From the NCBI GenBank assembly GCA_947034895.1, contig OX344761.1, positions 84,333,447 through 84,397,446 of the forward strand: a stretch of DNA of 64,000 bases. Reading direction: 5' to 3'. Source of the stretch: Rhytidiadelphus loreus (Eukaryota > Streptophyta > Bryopsida > Hypnales > Hylocomiaceae). Numbering within the stretch: the stretch's first letter is position 1; each line of letters begins with the position of its first letter. Under the pieces are notes generated by a model. That model saw only the letters and a list, made by a program, of their open reading frames with translations, did no database searches and was not told the origin of the DNA. Shown here in pieces: positions 59,006 to 64,000 of the stretch. The translations under genes and the position numbers were made by a program.

Positions 59006-61177
59006 TGTCATGCTGCAAATGCAGATATTATGTAAAATATGTATATACACATGATTTAGATAGATTGAAATGTTTGTAGCATTATAAAAAAGATGACGTC
59101 ATTTGAAGTGTCTTCAAGGTGATGCCTTCTCTCTCCGACTATATAGAGAAGGATTTACTTGACAGTTTCATCTCATTTGATATTCTTCTTTTTTGTGTTT
59201 TATTTAGATTATACTATGTCAAACTTGAGAGTTTTTTTCTGAGTCTCAATATGAAGAATCTCAACTAGAGCGTGAGTTTGAATTTTCTTTATTGCAACTG
59301 CCAAATCAGCCACAACTATCACTAGAACTTTCATTGTTACATGAATGATCAGAAGATGAAACTGGACCATTTTGACCACCGAAACAACTTCATGTGAAGA
59401 AACGATGGCACGATAACCTTCAACGTAACGCTCGGACATTGGTAATTTTATTGCAAGTTGAATGTGTTGAACCTGACAACTGTGAAATGACATTTAAAAA
59501 ATGTTTTAAAGGCTTAAACGACAAGCAATACTATTGCATCATAAGGCCTATCGAAGGGAGTCGTGTTCATTAACGATGGTAGGAAGAGCCAATCAATTTT
59601 TTAACTAAGATAGATCGTACTGATTATGCTGTTGCTATAGTCAAATGCATCCTCAAATTATTGTAGATGGAGTGACATTTCGATTGGGGCTCTAGTTTAT
59701 TTATTTTTATTAGATATATGTTGGATTTTTTAGTTCTTCATTCCATAGTTGAAGTGATTTCCTACAATAATTTGTATTTATAAAGTAGTATGAGGGAAAT
59801 ATTCAAATAGTTTGTCTCCTAAGTGAACTTAAAATGAATTTTTTTTAAAGATAAAGATAAAGAAATAGTTGTGAGGTCAAATAAGTGCTCAATTATTCAT
59901 GTTGTAGTTTTGAGAGTCAGTTAGGGGCTAACTCCACTTATTTGTGTGGTTAGGGTGGAGATGAGGTGAAGAAAAAGGTGAACATTATTTATCTTCTCTC
60001 TCGTTGTGAGTTTAAGGAAGACCCGAATGTTTGAAGGACCATTGTGTTTTCAATTTAAAGAAGTTTGAAATGAAATTTGAAGAAGCTGTATATCATAACG
60101 TGCAATTTCTAAATTGATCTCACTTGCTTGATTTGAAGTTGTGAATCAATAGTTGTGCAAGTTTAAGTGAAGGGAGGTTTGTTGCCTTTGAAATTAAAAG
60201 ATAGAGACTTCAACCGGACATAAAAGACGGATAGATTTTTGGCTTACAATGAGATTTAAAAGGAGTGTAGAAAATTGTGTTAATTTTTCGTAAAGATATC
60301 ATTCATTATATTTGAAGTTTGTATGAGTGAATTGTGAGTGTGGAAGTGAAGGAGGATTTGATGCCTTTCTTTTCTCAAGGCCGAAACTTTGGATGGCTAT
60401 AGAAGTTGAACAAAGTTTTAAAATTGCTTGAAATTTGAAGGAGAAGTAGAAGTTTGTAGTAGCTTTTAAAAAAGTTATCACTCATTTCATTTAAAGCTAT
60501 AGAGAAATGATGGCACTCACTCAAAGTTTAGCTTGAGAATTGGAGGTTAAAGTTGGAGATTGGAGGAGTGTTGAAGAGTTGTGTGTGTGACTTGTGGCTT
60601 TTTAAAATTTGTTATTGCTAGCGGCTTGGATTACATCAACGCTAGCCTCATTTTGTGTCGTGGTTAACAAAGTGAGGTTAATTGCTCACATAGTCAAGAC
60701 TTGTTTGTTCTTATGGTGAAGCTCGTTTCTTAAAATTGGTCACCGGGAGTTTCAAAGTTTAGAAGCGAATTTTTCAAACAGTTCAGCTCGTGGTCTAGCC
60801 ATCCTGTTTTACCCGTCCAAAGCCGTGAAATCTTATCACACACCTTGACCTTTGAACTCATTTAGAACCATCCAATACATGATAGGCCAACGGGTAGCAA
60901 TTCGACGATGATTTAAAAGATTCGATATTCAAGATTAAAAAGTATGATACGACTACGACATTTTATTATAAATCATAATAATTTAGTGGGTGAATTTGTT
61001 GTAATAAATTCACTTCTATTCATATTCTTTATTAATTTGTTGGTTGTTAGTAAAGTGACTCTACAAGTGACAAGTTCATTTGTTTTTATCATCTTACGAC
61101 TTCTTTCATTCTTGAGCCATTTCTGATCATAGCTAGAATCCTTGTGATTTTTTGAAGCAAACGCTCTCAACACAACA
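59006..61177 (+). mobile_element. E2: relative of E1, inserted in L-e
   Basis: Plus-strand ends TGTCATGCTGC and CACAACA. It matches E1 along its length, with the same TATA-like CTATATAGA (about 59143), preceded here by an intact TGACGTCA. The decayed ORF (59216 to about 59700) shares VECVEPDNC and LNDKQYYCIIRPIEGSR with E1 but has four or more stops and an extra T near its start. No clear target duplication. A 94-codon antisense ORF (59493-59209) is a shadow. Confidence 0.6.
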
Positions 61178-61655
61178 TCGCTTCGACAAATTTCGTGATG
61201 TTTCGATAGTCAAAAGAATAAAAAAACAAGATTCACCAAAATCAGCAAAATTGAAGATCAAATTTGAAGTTGACTAGTGTATCGGGAGCATACGGAATCG
61301 GATTGAATTCAAAGTGGGGTCTTTTCTTACTCCCTTATATTTACTTATGAGCCTAAAATAGTTACTTTTCATAGAAAAGTTAAGTTCCAAAAAATTAGAT
61401 TTTTATCCTATTTTGGTGTTAAGTTGGCGCTAGTTTTTTTGTGTTTTGAACGTAGAAAAAAGAAGTAGGGATTCATTTAGACTAAAAATGACCTTCTGAA
61501 GCCAATGGCACAATCCGTTTGTGATTTGAAGTTAATCTCCAAAAGTTAAAATTTTAGACCAACGTAGAAGTCAAAATTTAAAAATTTAGGATGAAAATCT
61601 TAAGTGATAAGTTTACCTTGTAAAAATGAGAGGAGGTGGGTACCCTTGAAAGAGC

Positions 61656-61663
61656 ATATAAGG
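61656..61663 (+). promoter_or_regulatory. TATA box of LTR L-e
   Basis: ATATAAGG at the position aligned with TATA boxes of L-b and L-c. Confidence 0.4.
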
Positions 61664-64000
61664 ACATCATTTCTCCTCTCAAAAAACCCCTTCTTGCCAT
61701 TCTTTTGGCAAATTGTATACGTGCTTCATTGATGTGGAATTTTTTTGGCCATTTCTGAGCCAAAGTTGTCAACGTGTTGTTTTTGAAGCATTTTTAAGCT
61801 CTTTTGTTGCTATTTTGTTGAACTTTGAAGGACATTGAGGTCCCTTCATGGTTTGCTCAACTTCTTTGAGAGTTGTTACAAGAGTTTGTTGAGTTTTGAA
61901 CTTTTAAAATGTGTTTTTTAGGATTTTGTACTAACTTGTACTAATCTTAGAGTTCCTCTCCTTGTGTCTGGCGATGCTACTTAGTGGAGCCTCTAACCAC
62001 TAACCTTTTGTGTATTTGGGAGTTTTCAACTTAATTTGAGTGAATTTTGTGTTTGTACTAATACTTATAGTTGTACTAACAAGTGTTGTTCTTTTGTTCT
62101 TTTGTGTTAATTATTTTCTTTGTCCCATTTGGGACGGTGAAGTTTTGGCTTTGGAGAGAGTGATTTTAGAATTTTTTATTTTTTATTTTGTGCAACTCAA
62201 AGCAAAACTTTGAACCCATGTGTTATAGTTGTTTGTAGAATTTTTTGGCGTTTGAGAAAATACGGCGAAGCCTTGGCTTTGTGTAGGTAGACTTTTAGAA
62301 TGTTTAGAAAGTATAGTGAAGCTTCGAGTTTAAAGTCTCAAGGAAATTCCTCTAAAAATCCAATTTTTATTTTATTTTGGGAGGCCAGCCTTACCGCTAG
62401 CCCCAAAGGAGCCCCAAACGACCTCATAAAGAGGTCTAAGGGAGCCCCTGTGAAGCCTTTGTGAGGCCCCAGGGAGCTCCCAACAAGTTGCCTAGAGAGA
62501 AGAAGTTGATCACCCTCCAAACAAAAAATTGTTTTTTTTATTATTTTTTTTAGTTTAAGTTTTGAAGGGAGAAGGGAGAGAAGAAATAGAAGGAGAAAAA
62601 AATTAAGGGGAAAAAAATTAGAATATAGAAAGAAAAAAAAATAAGGGAGGGAAACACAAGAATTAGAAGGCGAAATTAGCACTAGAAGGAAGAAAATAAT
62701 TAGCATTAAGAAGTGGAAGTTAACAAATAGAAGTGATAGAATTAGGTTTCCCTAAGCTCACCACTCTTTCTCTCATTAGTAACTACAAGAACAATAGGAA
62801 CTAGAAGTTGAATTCAAAAACTCAAAAAGAATGATAGCTTGAGTTTGAACTACAAAAAACTTAGATGATTTATAGTTGTAAGAAAGAAGGAAGAAGAAGA
62901 ATCTAGAAAAAATCTGTACAACCAAGGAAAATTTAGATAGAATAAGATAGACCAAGTGAACTTAGTCCTTTTCCAATATTTTTGTAATCTATGAGGAATT
63001 ATAATTTAGAAGATAGGAAGAAAGAAATCTTCAAAAATCATTCTAGTCCGTTAAAAATTAGAATAGAATAATAGGAATAATAGTCAATTATTAGTTGGTA
63101 GTTGAAACATTAATGTATGACATCCAAGTTCACTCTTGGAAGACAATAATAGAGTTTAAATAGTAGAAAAAGAAAAAGAAAATTAGGAGAAAAAGAGAAA
63201 GAAGAAGTCTAAGTAATTGGCAAATTTGTATTAAAACTCCTTCTTTAAGCGGTGAGCACAATTCAACAAAGACCCCAACCATGGCAAAAAAATAGAAATT
63301 TGGAAGGAGTATTTGATCACCTCTTATATGAGGCAAATTCCAAGGTAAGATACTAATCCCTCCAATTTTTATTCAAGTTCCAATATTAGCTATTTCTATG
63401 CCTAGCCGAACTTCAAATGCAAATCAGAGTATTGAGAATAAGACTTTACCAACTTTCAGATAGAAAACCTTGTAGAGTTTGGTTAAAGGTTTCCAAAAAC
63501 ATATGACTTAGAAATTGGAGTTAAATCAAGAAAAATATGAATAAATGAAGATTAAGACCTAAAATGGATGAAGATTAATATAAACTAAAATTTTGGAACA
63601 AGAATGTAAACTTAGGAAAATACAAATATTTCAAACTCATAGCCGGAAGCAAAAGTCAATTTGGAGTTATAGATTAGGAAAAAACAATGGATGAAGTTCA
63701 AATAATCGATTATCGGTTAAATTTCATCCGTTCATAACTCTTGCTAGAAAGGTCGGAACAAGGTGAACCTTATGTTTTTAGAATTGACATAAGATTATCT
63801 ATCACTTAGGATTTATAAATTCAGACTGAATTCACTTTGACTTAAAACCCATGGTGGCTTAGTCAGTTGACACAATAAAGTAAAAACTTGGATCTTTTAA
63901 GGATTTCTTGTTTATTTTGCATGTTTTGCACACTTAGAATATAGATAAGATCCATTGTTTGGAAGGCACAATGGATTGGCGCTAGGCACTTTTAGGATCA

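Larger units (their letters stand above)
57770..64000 (+). mobile_element. L-e: LTR of the H1 family, runs off the window end
   Basis: Starts TGTGAGTCTCA at 57770. In order: MITE, 'taaaatctcattaaaaatta' (about 58958), E2, TATA (about 61656), 'cggcgaagccttggc' (about 62263), A/G-rich region, 'ggatgaag' (about 63690) and CATTGTTTGGAAGG (about 63953). By alignment with L-b about 75 more bases are needed to reach the LTR end, so any internal domain would lie beyond the window. Roughly 3.6 kb without insertions. No ORF credited. Confidence 0.62.

Noticed and set aside
59006..61190. E2 as a truncated 5' piece of the Copia element
   Set aside because: The matching sequence in Copia is itself an insertion in gag with its own borders; E2 has no gag sequence beyond them.

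Overview
This is a stretch of nuclear DNA from a land plant. The evidence is one intron-containing plant receptor kinase gene, a Copia retrotransposon of the usual plant layout, several CACTA transposons and MITEs, and long gene-poor AT-rich DNA. The species cannot be read from the window. The gene is visibly GC-rich in an AT-rich repetitive background, which would suit a large-genome lineage such as a fern, lycophyte, bryophyte or gymnosperm, but this is a guess.

Left arm (1-16 kb): a two-exon lectin receptor kinase gene lies on the minus strand at 669-4129. Its exons join at a clean phase-0 GT-AG intron, and it pairs a G-type (bulb-lectin/S-locus/PAN) ectodomain with a kinase that reads like the L-type lectin kinases. 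After it come AT-rich DNA, a GC-rich island near 10.0-10.55 kb, and short transposon-like repeats. These include a family with ends TTAACCCCTAAAGGACC facing its mirror image and always bounded by TTAA (called T here), a GC-rich MITE family (M), an inverted repeat pair (N), and a CACTA-type hairpin MITE.

Centre (16-50.5 kb): this is a deep nest of insertions, readable layer by layer. (1) The oldest visible layer is a long terminal repeat (H1, minus strand) at 50548-44261 and 18683-16544, followed by a small coding remnant. (2) A second LTR of the same family (L-b, plus strand, 18684-19823 and 40633-44260) sits in the H1 minisatellite. (3) A minus-strand Copia element (19824-40627, 226-bp LTRs, flanks CTTTG/CTTTC) sits just downstream of the L-b TATA box. 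(4) Inside Copia are a solo LTR (L-c, 20292-32655, perfect CTATC duplication) and a 2-kb element (E1) that splits gag. (5) Inside L-c is a 7.3-kb cluster of T elements with a GC-rich minisatellite, a 218-bp tandem array and one orphan ORF. H1 is also split by a 4.07-kb CACTA element with CAA duplications, which itself contains a T element. L-b carries a CACTA hairpin MITE inside a 60-bp tandem repeat.

Right arm (50.5-64 kb): a 1.3-kb CACTA-like element holds a fold-back repeat. Beyond it are AT-rich DNA with a very degenerate coding trace, a 94-bp CACTA micro-element, and another LTR of the H1 family (L-e, 57770 to the window end). L-e is interrupted by a 444-bp MITE and by a second 2-kb element (E2) that shares a decayed ORF with E1.

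Only the receptor kinase looks like an intact host gene. All retroelement coding is broken, and no transposase for the DNA transposons is visible, so those copies are non-autonomous. The most unusual items are the TTAA-bounded family (piggyBac-like ends in a plant), the G-type/L-type receptor hybrid, and the E1/E2 elements with an unrecognised shared ORF. All calls come from reading the sequence; no database search was run.
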